Positions 1 to 6,854 of a stretch of DNA of 11,264 nt are shown in pieces (position 1 is the first letter of the stretch; each line of letters opens with the position of its first letter). The stretch spans positions 1 through 11,264 of the forward strand of contig JAISDP010000198.1 in NCBI GenBank assembly GCA_031264715.1. The letters run 5' to 3'. Source of the DNA: Bacteroidales bacterium. Lineage in GTDB: Bacteria; Bacteroidota; Bacteroidia; Bacteroidales; UBA4181. Under the pieces are notes generated by a model. It made no database searches. It worked only from the letters and a program-made list of their open reading frames with translations, and was not told where the DNA came from. The position numbers and the translations under genes are program-made.

Positions 1-273
1 AGTTTTCGATTCTTTGTCGAAAATATCAGTTTTATCAGTCTGTGCATTCAGCAATATGGAATACACTGTAACTACAAAAAATAATGTTGCTTTAATGCTG
101 TTATTCATAGGATTATATAGGCTCTATAACGAATTGTATGTATGGGTAAAAAGGAGAGATACGCGGTATCAGTTTGCATTAATCACCCTATGCGGTGGTG
201 AGACTCCATCATATATGGTAAATATCCGGCTCATCAAACAATGGTTAATATTTTGTTACACTGTTTTTGATGA
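1..273. other. Intergenic or gene-edge region, no supported gene
   Basis: An open plus-strand frame runs in from the left edge of the window to about 415 with no upstream stop. Its product has no recognisable domain, its only early start is TTG at 14, and its 3' end runs through the palindrome string that starts at 274. I therefore do not call it a gene. The 3' tail of an unrelated gene could lie at the very left edge, but nothing in the sequence decides this. The stretch is AT-rich and shows no RNA gene or promoter that I would defend. Confidence 0.5.
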
Positions 274-430
274 GTTTCCCGTCAAGGAAACCATATCAAT
301 AGAAATATACAGCCGACCCATGAACAAAACCCCGTATGGCCCGTATGGGGTTTCATATGATGAATCTCCTACGGAGATTTCGTTGGTGTTTTTCACATCG
401 ATTCTATTGATATGAATGCCCTGCCGGGCA
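274..430. repeat. Left palindrome string, outer module
   Basis: This is a run of short hairpins: GTTTCC/GGAAAC at 274-291, AAACCCC/GGGGTTT at 327-353, AATCTCC-TAC-GGAGATT at 363-379 and GCCC-TGCC-GGGC at 418-429. The stretch 343-379 reappears inverted at 11169-11207, and the segment around 411-429 (TATGAATGCCCTGCCGGGC) reappears inverted with one mismatch near 11120-11138. The module is therefore an interspersed element and not unique sequence. It is probably non-coding and would fold if transcribed. It belongs with the core array at 691-835, from which it is separated by about 260 nt that the right-hand copy lacks. Confidence 0.75.
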
Positions 431-450
431 ACATTCCATCATTCGGTGAA

Positions 451-533
451 ATCCCGTCAGGAATGACATATTGGTAGAAGACACATCGGTTAATATCGAC
501 AAAGTCCCGTCAGGGATGAAATGTCGGTAGAAA
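451..533. repeat. Short direct repeats, two 30-nt copies 53 nt apart
   Basis: Positions 451-480 and 504-533 are two related direct copies that share CCCGTCAGG, an ATGA-type middle and GGTAGAA at the end. The sequence at 423-449 (GCCGGGC ... ATTCGGTGAA) and the start of a further copy at 535-551 (ATCCCGGCAATGATGAT) look like more degenerate units. The 23-nt stretch between the good copies is not clearly related. There are too few copies, and they are too divergent, to be a CRISPR array. They look like small intergenic repeats placed inside the palindrome string. Confidence 0.65.
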
Positions 534-690
534 ATCCCGGCAATGATGATTGAAAAACCTCATTTTCACCTTATTTTTTCTAACAAAACAACCTCAGTAG
601 CCCGGAAAGCACATATACAATGACCTCATTACCTAATTGATACACGCATTTCGCTTTTACAGGATTCATGTCAAATTTAATAAGGTAATG

Positions 691-835
691 ACGGGCAAAA
701 TACGCACGGAATGTTTCAGGTTTGCGATCGGATGCCGGAAGGCATCCAATGTTGATAACCCCGTGCAAGCGTAGCGCAGCTCGGGGTACTACGGAGAACA
801 GCGCTATCCCGCAACCCCGTAGCGGGTTGAACTGC
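691..835 (-). repeat. Left palindrome array core, inverted copy of 10985-11125
   Basis: This block aligns along its whole length with the reverse complement of 10985-11125. It contains the perfect hairpin GGATGCC-GGAA-GGCATCC at 730-747, a CCCCG/CGGGG stem at 759-786 with nested GCG-rich pairing, the shared GCGCTATCCCGCAACC segment around 801-816 and an AACCC/GGGTT stem at 813-828. The two copies differ by a 3-nt and a 1-nt indel and scattered substitutions, some inside stems. The strand given is that of transcription arriving from the efflux operon, whose stop lies at 958. A 9-bp inverted repeat (TCATTACCT at 626-634, AGGTAATGA at 683-691) flanks the distal edge. Confidence 0.85.
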
Positions 836-837
836 AA

Positions 838-957
838 CAAACGCACCTGCACCAAGCTCCAACGGGCCTGAAAGGGCGTAAGCAATTTTATCCTCAATGC
901 GACAGTTTGAATTGCACCCTATACAATGGGTCTTTTTCCCGGCTTATTTTTCAGCAA
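838..957. other. Spacer between efflux operon end and left array
   Basis: No gene is seen. An ACCC-8 nt-GGGT hairpin lies at 916-931 and is followed on the plus strand by CTTTTT. That would suit a weak plus-strand terminator, but no plus-strand gene is known to need one. On the minus strand, where the operon ends at 958, no hairpin with a T tract is visible, so the transcript may run into the palindrome array. Confidence 0.4.
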
Positions 958-2175
958 TTACGATATTCCTGTGTCCAAAATCCCGCTTTCCTTCGCCATC
1001 ACACGTTGTGCGCGTATGATCTGGTAACGGTACGCCAGGAAGGTAGCGATCAAATATACCATCATTTGCAGGCAAAGTGCAAAATATTCGGGACGGACTT
1101 GCGAGAGGGTCGCTCCCATCGAGTTGATTTTGATGAAGCCCTGCACGCCATGCGTAGACGGAATCAGGTAAGCAAACCACCTCCAGAAAGCAGGCATGCT
1201 CTCCAGCGGCCAGGCTACGCCCGAAAGAAATAACAGCGGCACCGAAAGAAACAGCAGCAGCAACATGGGCAGTTCACGTTCGCGGAAGCAAACGGAAATC
1301 ATCATGGCAAAAAAGATCGTAGCAAACAGGAACGGTACCAGGAAAAGATACCCGCTAAGCGGATTTCCAATGTGAGGTAATCCGAACATTCGCGGAACCA
1401 GGAACAGTACGTAAAATATCAGCATGAAATATATCGAGAAGTAGGCCAGCGCTTTTCCTCCTACAATACGAACAGTTCCGTGGTAGCGCTCACTCATGGG
1501 AACCAGCAGCCGGAACCCGTTTTTTTCGCGGTTGATCGCTGCAAGGATACAGATACCCATCAGCAGGGTCTGATGCACCACCAGCACGAGCACGGCAGGA
1601 ATCAGGAAACCGGCATAGCCTCCGCCGGTATTGTATAAAGGCGTGAAAACAGCAGGAAGGGGACTGGCCATCGTCATTGCCTGTTCGGAAGTGTAGCCTG
1701 CCCCCATCAGGCGTTTTACCTGGATTTCGCCACCCATGCCCTGTCCTGTAAAATTGACCGCCGTGAGCAAGCCTTTGTAATACAGAAAACTGCTCATATC
1801 GGCGTAGGCTGATACAGTCGTCTGTCGTCCCTGCACCAGGTCATCGCCAAAAGCGGCAGGTATCAGCACGATGCCGTGCGCTTTCCGGTCTTCAAGGTAT
1901 TGACGCGCTTCGGTCATCGAGGCGCAGCGGCAGGCAACGGCCACATCGGGCGAAGCATCGAGCCGGCGGATATAATCGCGGCTTTGTGCGCTATGGCTGA
2001 GGTCAACCACTGCGATGGGAGCGTCGCGAAGTACCTCGTTATTGTATATCCAACTGTAGAGCAACGGATAAACGAGCGTCCCGACGAAAAACAGCACCAG
2101 GATGGTGGAGTCGGAAAAAATACTGCGGAGTTCTTCGCGAAAGATGAGGAACAAGTCGAATATGGCGCGTTTCAT
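958..2175 (-). CDS. ABC-2 type transporter permease (second of pair)
   Basis: The 405-residue inner-membrane protein has the layout of the ABC-2 permease family (YhhJ/YbhR-like, ABC2_membrane_3). There is one N-terminal membrane segment at about 22-44 and a large periplasmic domain at about 45-187, which begins with the family hallmark PIAVVDLSHSAQSRDYIRRL. Four to five C-terminal membrane segments follow at roughly 188-212, 243-262, 276-297, 302-322 and 366-384. The segment YLIPSTHGVQGFIKI near 337-350 is the typical motif before the last helix. The protein probably forms the membrane half of an exporter together with the permease encoded just upstream, fed into the HlyD adaptor and TolC channel of the same operon. 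The start at 2175 is favoured by AGAAGG four nt upstream. The substrate is unknown. It has no ATP-binding domain, and no separate ATPase gene lies nearby. Confidence 0.9.
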   Translation of the reverse strand: MKRAIFDLFLIFREELRSIFSDSTILVLFFVGTLVYPLLYSWIYNNEVLRDAPIAVVDLSHSAQSRDYIRRLDASPDVAVACRCASMTEARQYLEDRKAHGIVLIPAAFGDDLVQGRQTTVSAYADMSSFLYYKGLLTAVNFTGQGMGGEIQVKRLMGAGYTSEQAMTMASPLPAVFTPLYNTGGGYAGFLIPAVLVLVVHQTLLMGICILAAINREKNGFRLLVPMSERYHGTVRIVGGKALAYFSIYFMLIFYVLFLVPRMFGLPHIGNPLSGYLFLVPFLFATIFFAMMISVCFRERELPMLLLLFLSVPLLFLSGVAWPLESMPAFWRWFAYLIPSTHGVQGFIKINSMGATLSQVRPEYFALCLQMMVYLIATFLAYRYQIIRAQRVMAKESGILDTGIS

Positions 2176-2179
2176 TTGA

Positions 2180-2185
2180 CCTTCT
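2180..2185 (-). promoter_or_regulatory. Shine-Dalgarno-like site of the second permease
   Basis: On the minus strand AGAAGG sits four nt before the ATG at 2175. Such sites are uncommon at the other starts in this window. It lies in the only operon gap between the permeases (55 nt), which suggests that the second permease is initiated independently and not by coupling. Confidence 0.5.
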
Positions 2186-2230
2186 AAATATTTGAATATG
2201 GGACTTTCGATGAAAACAGGGTAAGCTTTT

Positions 2231-3418
2231 TCAATGTTGTACGGATTGCACGACCTGTTTCAGTCGCCAAAGGAGCGGGAGCGGGAACAGCACAAAGGCC
2301 GTGAGCATCAGGTACGGCAGGAATGCCTGGAATGCGGACAGGCCATGCAGGGCAACCGCCTGGTATACATAAAAGTAATACCGTATGGGGTATATCCACG
2401 AAAAAGCCTGTAATGGCGTGTCCATGATTTCGATGGGGAAAGTGAGTCCTGAAAAGGAAATGCCCAGCACGCCAAATACGCCGGCAATGGTGAGCGCTAT
2501 CCTGAAATCTCCCAGCAAGCTGAAAATGAAGATACCTGTGGCTTGGCAGGCAACGACCATCAGTATACCGGCAAGTTGCACGGCAAAAAAGCTGCCGTTA
2601 CACGGGAAATGCAGATATTTGAAGAAAAGCGTATTCCCTGCCGTAACCATGAGCGAGAATAATAAAGTGTAGGGCAACAGTTTCCCAACCAATGCGCGGA
2701 TCAACGAACCATGAACGGTCTCGAGCCACTGCCCGGCAGTACCGTTTTTCATTTCTACGCCAACCACATATACGGTGGCGAGCAGGATGAGTATCTGCAA
2801 CAGTCCGTGTGAAAGGATGGTAGAGAGATAGATCGAATAATTCGCCCACGGGTTGCCCGGTGCGTGGAAATCGAGTGCGACGGGCTGCACGCTGGCGGCT
2901 ATTTCCATGGGCGATTGTCCGCGTCCGGAACGTATACCCACGTTGAGCGAGGCCGACGCCAGGGTAGTAATGGTGGTCAGGTCGCGCATGACGAGCGATC
3001 CGGTGATGAGATAGCTGTTGTTGGCATAGAACGCCGCTTCGGGTCGGCGTCCGGCCATGGCATCGGCCTGCATGTCGGCGGGCAGGATGATGAACCCAAG
3101 GATATGTCCGCTTTGCATCGCATCACGGCCCTCGGTATAACTTCCCAGGTGCGATACAATCCGCAATTGCGGCGAAGCGCCTATTTGCCGTACGATATTG
3201 CGCGACAGGGCGCTGTTGTCCTGATCGACCACTGCAATAGGCAGTTGCATGGGCATACCGTCGCGCATCATCGATGCAAAGAAGGCATAACATACCAGCG
3301 GAAGCAGCAGTGTCATCACCAAATAGATGGGATGCTGCAACATCCGATTGCATTCACGGCGGAAAACAGGGCCGCAAGAGCGTATGAACGCAGGATGGTA
3401 GAACCGTGAAGATGACAT
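2231..3418 (-). CDS. ABC-2 type transporter permease (first of pair)
   Basis: This is a 395-residue inner-membrane protein of the same ABC-2 family as its downstream neighbour and clearly a diverged paralogue of it. It has a membrane segment at about 31-49 and a periplasmic domain at about 50-195 with the hallmark PIAVVDQDNSALSRNIVRQI at 60-79. Membrane segments follow near 196-220, 245-263, 276-301, 305-327 and 366-386, with the conserved WIYPIRYYFYVYQAVALHG stretch at 341-359. It starts six nt after the HlyD stop, so translation is probably coupled. The pair resembles YbhS and YbhR of the E. coli YbhGFSR exporter, but the YbhF-type ATPase is missing here. The two permeases probably work as a heterodimer. 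The substrate cannot be read from the sequence. Confidence 0.9.
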   Translation of the reverse strand: MSSSRFYHPAFIRSCGPVFRRECNRMLQHPIYLVMTLLLPLVCYAFFASMMRDGMPMQLPIAVVDQDNSALSRNIVRQIGASPQLRIVSHLGSYTEGRDAMQSGHILGFIILPADMQADAMAGRRPEAAFYANNSYLITGSLVMRDLTTITTLASASLNVGIRSGRGQSPMEIAASVQPVALDFHAPGNPWANYSIYLSTILSHGLLQILILLATVYVVGVEMKNGTAGQWLETVHGSLIRALVGKLLPYTLLFSLMVTAGNTLFFKYLHFPCNGSFFAVQLAGILMVVACQATGIFIFSLLGDFRIALTIAGVFGVLGISFSGLTFPIEIMDTPLQAFSWIYPIRYYFYVYQAVALHGLSAFQAFLPYLMLTAFVLFPLPLLWRLKQVVQSVQH

Positions 3419-3424
3419 TTCCGT

Positions 3425-4411
3425 CTATTTATTTTCGAAGGAATATAACACCGACATCCCGGGACGCAGGCCTTCAACCTTTCCGACAGGTTTGGCGCGT
3501 ACTTCGAATGTTCTGGCATCATATTCGCCGGTTACTTTGGTGGCTTTCCAGGTGGCATAACTGCCCAGCGCCTTGATATAATTCACCTTGAGCGTAACAT
3601 CCTGTCGTCCGAGCGCAGGGACGGATACTTTCAGTTCTTTGCCGACGCCGATGCCGGGCAGCAGGTCTTCGCGTATGTTGAAAGTTACCCAGATGTCGTC
3701 CAAATCGGCGATACTCATGACGGGCGATCCGGTACCGACCAATTCGCCGGCTTTGGGATAGATTTCGGTTACTTCTCCGTTCATTGGCGAGATGAGGGAC
3801 GTTTCGCGCATGTACGACGCTACTTCATCCATGGCGCCTTTGGCCCGGTCGACCATCGCTAATGCGGCCTGTTTATCCTCGGCCTGCGCGCCGTTCATGG
3901 CCATATCATATTGTGATTTAGCAGCCCTGGCAGTGGCTACGGCGGCTTTATACTGCGCTTCGGCTTCATCGCGCTGCTGGGCGGTGGCTACTTCCTTTTT
4001 GTACAGGTTTTGCACGCGGGTGAACGACTTTTGTGCTATTTCGACGCCTGCTTCGGCTTTTTGCCACATTTCGTAAGCGGCGGCGATCTGTTCGCTGCGC
4101 GTTCCGACATGCGCTTTGCGGTTCTGCGCTTCGGCAGCGGCAACGGCTGCCTGTGCCTGTTCCAGCCTGGCTGTCAGCTCGGGGCTATCGAGCAGCGCCA
4201 GGGTGTCGCCTTTCTTCACGGGCATGCCTTCCGATACGTAGAAATGACTGATACGCCCGGGAACTTTGCCCGACACGCGCATTTCGGCGGCTTCGGCTTC
4301 GCCCTGCAACACCAGCGGCCCGGGACGCAAAGCGATCCATCCGGCGATACAAAGGCCTGCGATCAATACGATGAGGCCGATAAATCCTGCTAATAGATTA
4401 TACTTTTTCAT
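3425..4411 (-). CDS. HlyD/EmrA-type periplasmic adaptor of efflux system
   Basis: The 328-residue membrane fusion protein would link the inner-membrane permeases to the TolC channel. An uncleaved membrane anchor spans about 5-28. The first half of the lipoyl-like barrel-sandwich domain is at 44-75 (VSGKVPGRISHFYVSEGMPV, then KKGDTLALLDS). A long alanine- and glutamate-rich coiled-coil hairpin covers about 78-203. The second lipoyl half is at 206-237 (LISPMNGEVTEIYPKAGELV), and a beta-barrel region runs to the end and includes GLRPGMSVLYSF at 314-325. This is the order and length expected of the YbhG/EmrA type. The ATG at 4411 fits the membrane anchor exactly. The start is overlapped by a small ORF ending at 4398, and the stop lies six nt from the first permease. 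Confidence 0.93.
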   Translation of the reverse strand: MKKYNLLAGFIGLIVLIAGLCIAGWIALRPGPLVLQGEAEAAEMRVSGKVPGRISHFYVSEGMPVKKGDTLALLDSPELTARLEQAQAAVAAAEAQNRKAHVGTRSEQIAAAYEMWQKAEAGVEIAQKSFTRVQNLYKKEVATAQQRDEAEAQYKAAVATARAAKSQYDMAMNGAQAEDKQAALAMVDRAKGAMDEVASYMRETSLISPMNGEVTEIYPKAGELVGTGSPVMSIADLDDIWVTFNIREDLLPGIGVGKELKVSVPALGRQDVTLKVNYIKALGSYATWKATKVTGEYDARTFEVRAKPVGKVEGLRPGMSVLYSFENK

Positions 4412-4511
4412 TTTCGATTTTTAAATTTTGATTTTCGGTTGAATGGACGAATCCGCTCTTGCGATCCAGGTTGATTACCTGCGGTGAGATCGCTTCGCCA
4501 AGTTCATCCAT
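4398..4511 (-). CDS. Small 37-residue ORF linking the TolC and HlyD genes
   Basis: An ATG at 4511, nine nt after the TolC stop, opens a 37-codon frame that fills the whole gap and ends with TAA at 4398-4400, overlapping the first 14 nt of the HlyD gene in another frame. The peptide starts MDELGEAISPQVINLDRKSG and ends IENEKV. It is hydrophilic, with no signal or membrane segment. The first 25 or so codons use GC-rich third positions as the neighbouring genes do, whereas the last dozen are A-rich. The fit between stop and start suggests translational coupling from TolC to HlyD. I recognise no family. It could be a leader that only keeps ribosomes moving, a real small protein, or chance. Confidence 0.45.
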   Translation of the reverse strand: MDELGEAISPQVINLDRKSGFVHSTENQNLKIENEKV

Positions 4512-4520
4512 GATTTATGG

Positions 4521-5990
4521 TTAATTTTTTAACATTCCGCTGACTTTACTGAAATATACCCGGCACAATTTCATATCAATGCGTGCATCCACTGCTTCGG
4601 AGCAGGCCGAGAACCAGGCTGTCTGCGCTTCGAGTACGCCGGCAACCTGTATCACGCCTTCCTCAAAGCCGATGTTGGCATAACGGAGGTTTTCTTCGGC
4701 CTGTTCGAGATTCTTTTGAGCGCTTGCCTGACGCTTACCGGCTTCGTCGATCCGCAGGCGCGCCTGGGTGTATTGCAGTTCGATTTTTTCGGCAGTTTCC
4801 TCGCGTTTCAGCTTGGCAACGTTGCGTTCGCTACAGGCAGCGTTTACCTGCTGTCGCTTTTCGCCCCAATGAAAAATGGGTACCTGCAACGCAACGGCCA
4901 CGGTGAAGTTACCTGCAAAGTCGTGCGTAAAACCGTTGTACGGGTTGGGATTCGAGACGAGATAACCGGCTGTGACGCCAAGTGAAGGAAGGTAGCCGGC
5001 CTGTGCAATACGCACCTTCGAGTCGGCAATACGGGTGAGGTAATCGAGGCTTTGAAGCTCCGGTCGGTTTTTCCAGACATCCGAACTGTCGGCAGGGGCA
5101 TCCGCGCCGGCGTCGAACGTTTCTTCCGGTTCAATATCGCTGTCCAGCGGCATGCCGATCATGCGGCACAGCGCCATTTTCGAGAGACGCAAGCCGTTAT
5201 TGGCCCTGGTGAGCGACATATCCACTTCGTTGAGACGGACTTTTACTTTCAGGACATCGTTTTTGGTAGCCATGCCTTCCTCGTTCATCGCCTGCAGGTT
5301 GGCATCGAGTTGGGTCATCAGGATTTTGTATTCGCCGGCAATTTTCGCTTTGTGGGTCAGCGAAACTACCTGCCAGTAGCTTTCCTCGGTACTGTACAGT
5401 ATTTCGGATTGTTCGGCAGTGAGTTGCGCCTGTGCAATGGATTCGGCAAATCCGGCTATTTTGTTATATTCGCGTATTTTACCACCCATATAGACCGGCT
5501 GGGTGAGTCCAACCATAGCCAGGAAGCTGTTCTTCATGTCCACGGTAAACGCTTCTTTCGGGAGGTAAGCATAACCTTTCCACTCGATTTTTTCGGGATT
5601 GGTCTTCGGGTTGAAAGGTTGCCCGCCGGCATCGAGCGGAACAGGCTGCCCGCCGACCACGGTCCACCGGTTGTTCACCTGGTCGGCCGTGAACCCGAAG
5701 CTACCGTCGGACATCACGGAGCCTACCGGGGCAAATTTGTCCTCCGAAAGGAGCGAAATAGCCTTATTCGTGTAAATATATGCAGCGTTGGCGTCGAGTT
5801 TGGGCAAATAGCCTGTCCACGCCGCTTTCTTTTTGGCTACAGCCTGATGGATTTGTTCCTGCGCAATGGCTATTGACTTGTTGTGTTCGAGCGCCATGCT
5901 GCGGCATTGTTCAAGCGTCAGGCGGGTTTGCGCCGAGAGGCTGCATACGCAGAAAAGACTGAAAAGACTGAAATATTTTTTCATTGCCAT
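4521..5990 (-). CDS. TolC-family outer-membrane efflux protein
   Basis: The 489-residue protein starts with a signal peptide (MAMKKYFSLFSLFCVCSLSAQ, cleavage likely after Gln21) and carries two outer-membrane efflux protein repeats, roughly 24-250 and 300-485. Family features are the early LTLEQCRSMALEHNKSIAIA helix, long amphipathic helices rich in alanine and glutamate, and the RPELQSLDYLTRIADSKVRI segment that opens the second repeat. A trimer would form the beta-barrel and periplasmic tunnel through which the exporter discharges its substrate. An internal ATG two codons later (5984) would also leave an intact signal peptide, so the exact start is open. The gene lies 77 nt after the regulator, and the small ORF follows nine nt after its stop. 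Confidence 0.93.
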   Translation of the reverse strand: MAMKKYFSLFSLFCVCSLSAQTRLTLEQCRSMALEHNKSIAIAQEQIHQAVAKKKAAWTGYLPKLDANAAYIYTNKAISLLSEDKFAPVGSVMSDGSFGFTADQVNNRWTVVGGQPVPLDAGGQPFNPKTNPEKIEWKGYAYLPKEAFTVDMKNSFLAMVGLTQPVYMGGKIREYNKIAGFAESIAQAQLTAEQSEILYSTEESYWQVVSLTHKAKIAGEYKILMTQLDANLQAMNEEGMATKNDVLKVKVRLNEVDMSLTRANNGLRLSKMALCRMIGMPLDSDIEPEETFDAGADAPADSSDVWKNRPELQSLDYLTRIADSKVRIAQAGYLPSLGVTAGYLVSNPNPYNGFTHDFAGNFTVAVALQVPIFHWGEKRQQVNAACSERNVAKLKREETAEKIELQYTQARLRIDEAGKRQASAQKNLEQAEENLRYANIGFEEGVIQVAGVLEAQTAWFSACSEAVDARIDMKLCRVYFSKVSGMLKN

Positions 5991-6053
5991 ATTAAAAAAC
6001 AGGTCTTATGTTACAGGTAATCGGATATTCGATATTCATGACTCATTCAAAAC

Positions 6054-6079
6054 CGCCCGGGTTAGCGTTATGACGGGCG
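6054..6079 (-). other. GC-rich hairpin over the regulator stop codon
   Basis: CGCCCG and CGGGCG pair across a 14-nt loop that contains the TetR stop codon at 6068-6070. On the minus strand it is followed by GTTTTGAATGAG and has no proper T tract, so a full terminator is unlikely. It might lower read-through from regulator to TolC, or be chance in GC-rich sequence. Confidence 0.35.
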
Positions 6080-6655
6080 TATTAATTTTAAACAGGTATG
6101 GGTCACCATGGCCGCCGTTTTCTCGTCCAGTGTGATTTTTCCGAAAAAACCTTTGAGATAAAGGCTGAAAATTTGCAGCGGAACGATCACTATGACGGTA
6201 TAGATATCCAAAGGCGAGCACGTGTCCGGGATTTCGTGATTGCGCTGTCCGCGTTCGAGGGTTCGGTGACAGAGATCGAGAACGGATTGTTTGGCTGTTT
6301 CGTCAATTTCAAAAGTGAAATCGTTGATCAACTGGATAAAAAACTTGGCATGGTCTGTTTTTTCATTGATGAGGTCGACTAATCCCCGGTGATAACGGGT
6401 AATAAAGTCGGTGAAAGTGGTATAATTCTCCAATTCCTGCCGGAGATAGTCAAAAAACATGGCTGTACTTTCGTTGAACAGGTCGCGTACAAGTTCGGTC
6501 TTGCCTGGATAATGACGGTACAGGTAACCATCGGCGACACCCGCTTTTGCTGCTATGGCCGAGATCGAGGCTCCCCCGTAACCTTTTTCGACAATCATCG
6601 AAACCGTTGCTTGCTTGATATTTTCCAACTTCGCCGGATCGGATATGCGTGCCAT
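6068..6655 (-). CDS. TetR/AcrR-family transcriptional repressor
   Basis: The 195-residue regulator has an N-terminal TetR DNA-binding domain at about 9-58. The helix-turn-helix and following helix read ISAIAAKAGVADGYLYRHYP at 31-50, followed by GKTEL, as in the family. The rest (about 60-195) is an all-helical ligand-binding and dimer domain with no assignable ligand. Being first in the operon, it most likely represses the efflux genes and itself until an exported compound binds. I place the start at 6655 (MARISDP). An ATG at 6700 would add 15 residues, but its coding sequence would overlap the predicted -7 box (6698-6705) and cover the operator (6674-6695), and the domain does not need the extension. 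Confidence 0.9.
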   Translation of the reverse strand: MARISDPAKLENIKQATVSMIVEKGYGGASISAIAAKAGVADGYLYRHYPGKTELVRDLFNESTAMFFDYLRQELENYTTFTDFITRYHRGLVDLINEKTDHAKFFIQLINDFTFEIDETAKQSVLDLCHRTLERGQRNHEIPDTCSPLDIYTVIVIVPLQIFSLYLKGFFGKITLDEKTAAMVTHTCLKLIRPS

Positions 6656-6673
6656 GACTTTAGAATATTCAAT

Positions 6674-6695
6674 AATAAGTGAGCGTTCATTCATT
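6674..6695. promoter_or_regulatory. Putative TetR operator, 22-bp imperfect palindrome
   Basis: The site reads AATAAGTGAGCGTTCATTCA then TT on the plus strand. The half-sites AATAAGTGA and TCATTCATT match inverted at seven of nine positions around a GCGT centre. Its form and length are typical of TetR-family operators. It starts a few nt downstream of the minus-strand -7 box, so a bound repressor would sit on the transcription start of its own operon. Confidence 0.6.
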
Positions 6696-6697
6696 AA

Positions 6698-6705
6698 CAA
6701 AAATA
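6698..6705 (-). promoter_or_regulatory. Predicted -7 box of the efflux operon promoter
   Basis: The minus strand reads TATTTTTG, a full match to the Bacteroidetes -7 consensus TAnnTTTG. No clear TTTG -33 element is seen at the right distance upstream. The transcription start would fall near 6690-6693, giving a leader of about 36 nt before the ATG at 6655, with the operator across the start. Confidence 0.55.
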
Positions 6706-6802
6706 ATGCCAGAATAATGGATGGAATTTCACGGCTTTCGGATTATTGTCCGTATCTTGCCCTTCCGGACATGCTAATTTGAAGTATACCCGTTCAACGA
6801 AA

Positions 6803-6837
6803 TTTGGGTGATTTCCGATAAAAATCTGTTATATTTG
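6803..6837 (+). promoter_or_regulatory. Predicted promoter of the DUF2723 gene
   Basis: TTTG at 6803-6806 and TATATTTG at 6830-6837 fit the Bacteroidetes -33 and -7 elements. The spacer is 23 nt, slightly longer than usual. Transcription would start near 6842-6844, leaving a very short leader before the ATG at 6855. Confidence 0.6.
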
Positions 6838-6854
6838 TTACAAATTAATCTTTC

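Noticed and set aside
14..415. Plus-strand open frame of 133 codons at the left edge
   Set aside because: It has a TTG start, no recognisable domain and AT-rich composition, and it runs into the palindrome string that recurs inverted at the other end of the window.
451..551. Possible CRISPR array
   Set aside because: Only two good copies, divergent repeats, degenerate partial units on both sides, and no cas gene in the window.
580..897. Minus-strand 105-residue frame across the left array
   Set aside because: It is made almost entirely of the repeat element. The frame is not kept over the whole shared region between the two copies.
916..931. Terminator for the efflux operon
   Set aside because: The T tract lies on the plus-strand side, while the operon is read on the minus strand; the stem is only four pairs.
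5052..5876. Long plus-strand frame (274 codons) opposite the TolC gene
   Set aside because: It is antisense to a well-supported TolC-family gene with signal peptide and family motifs; the long frame follows from GC-rich codon structure.
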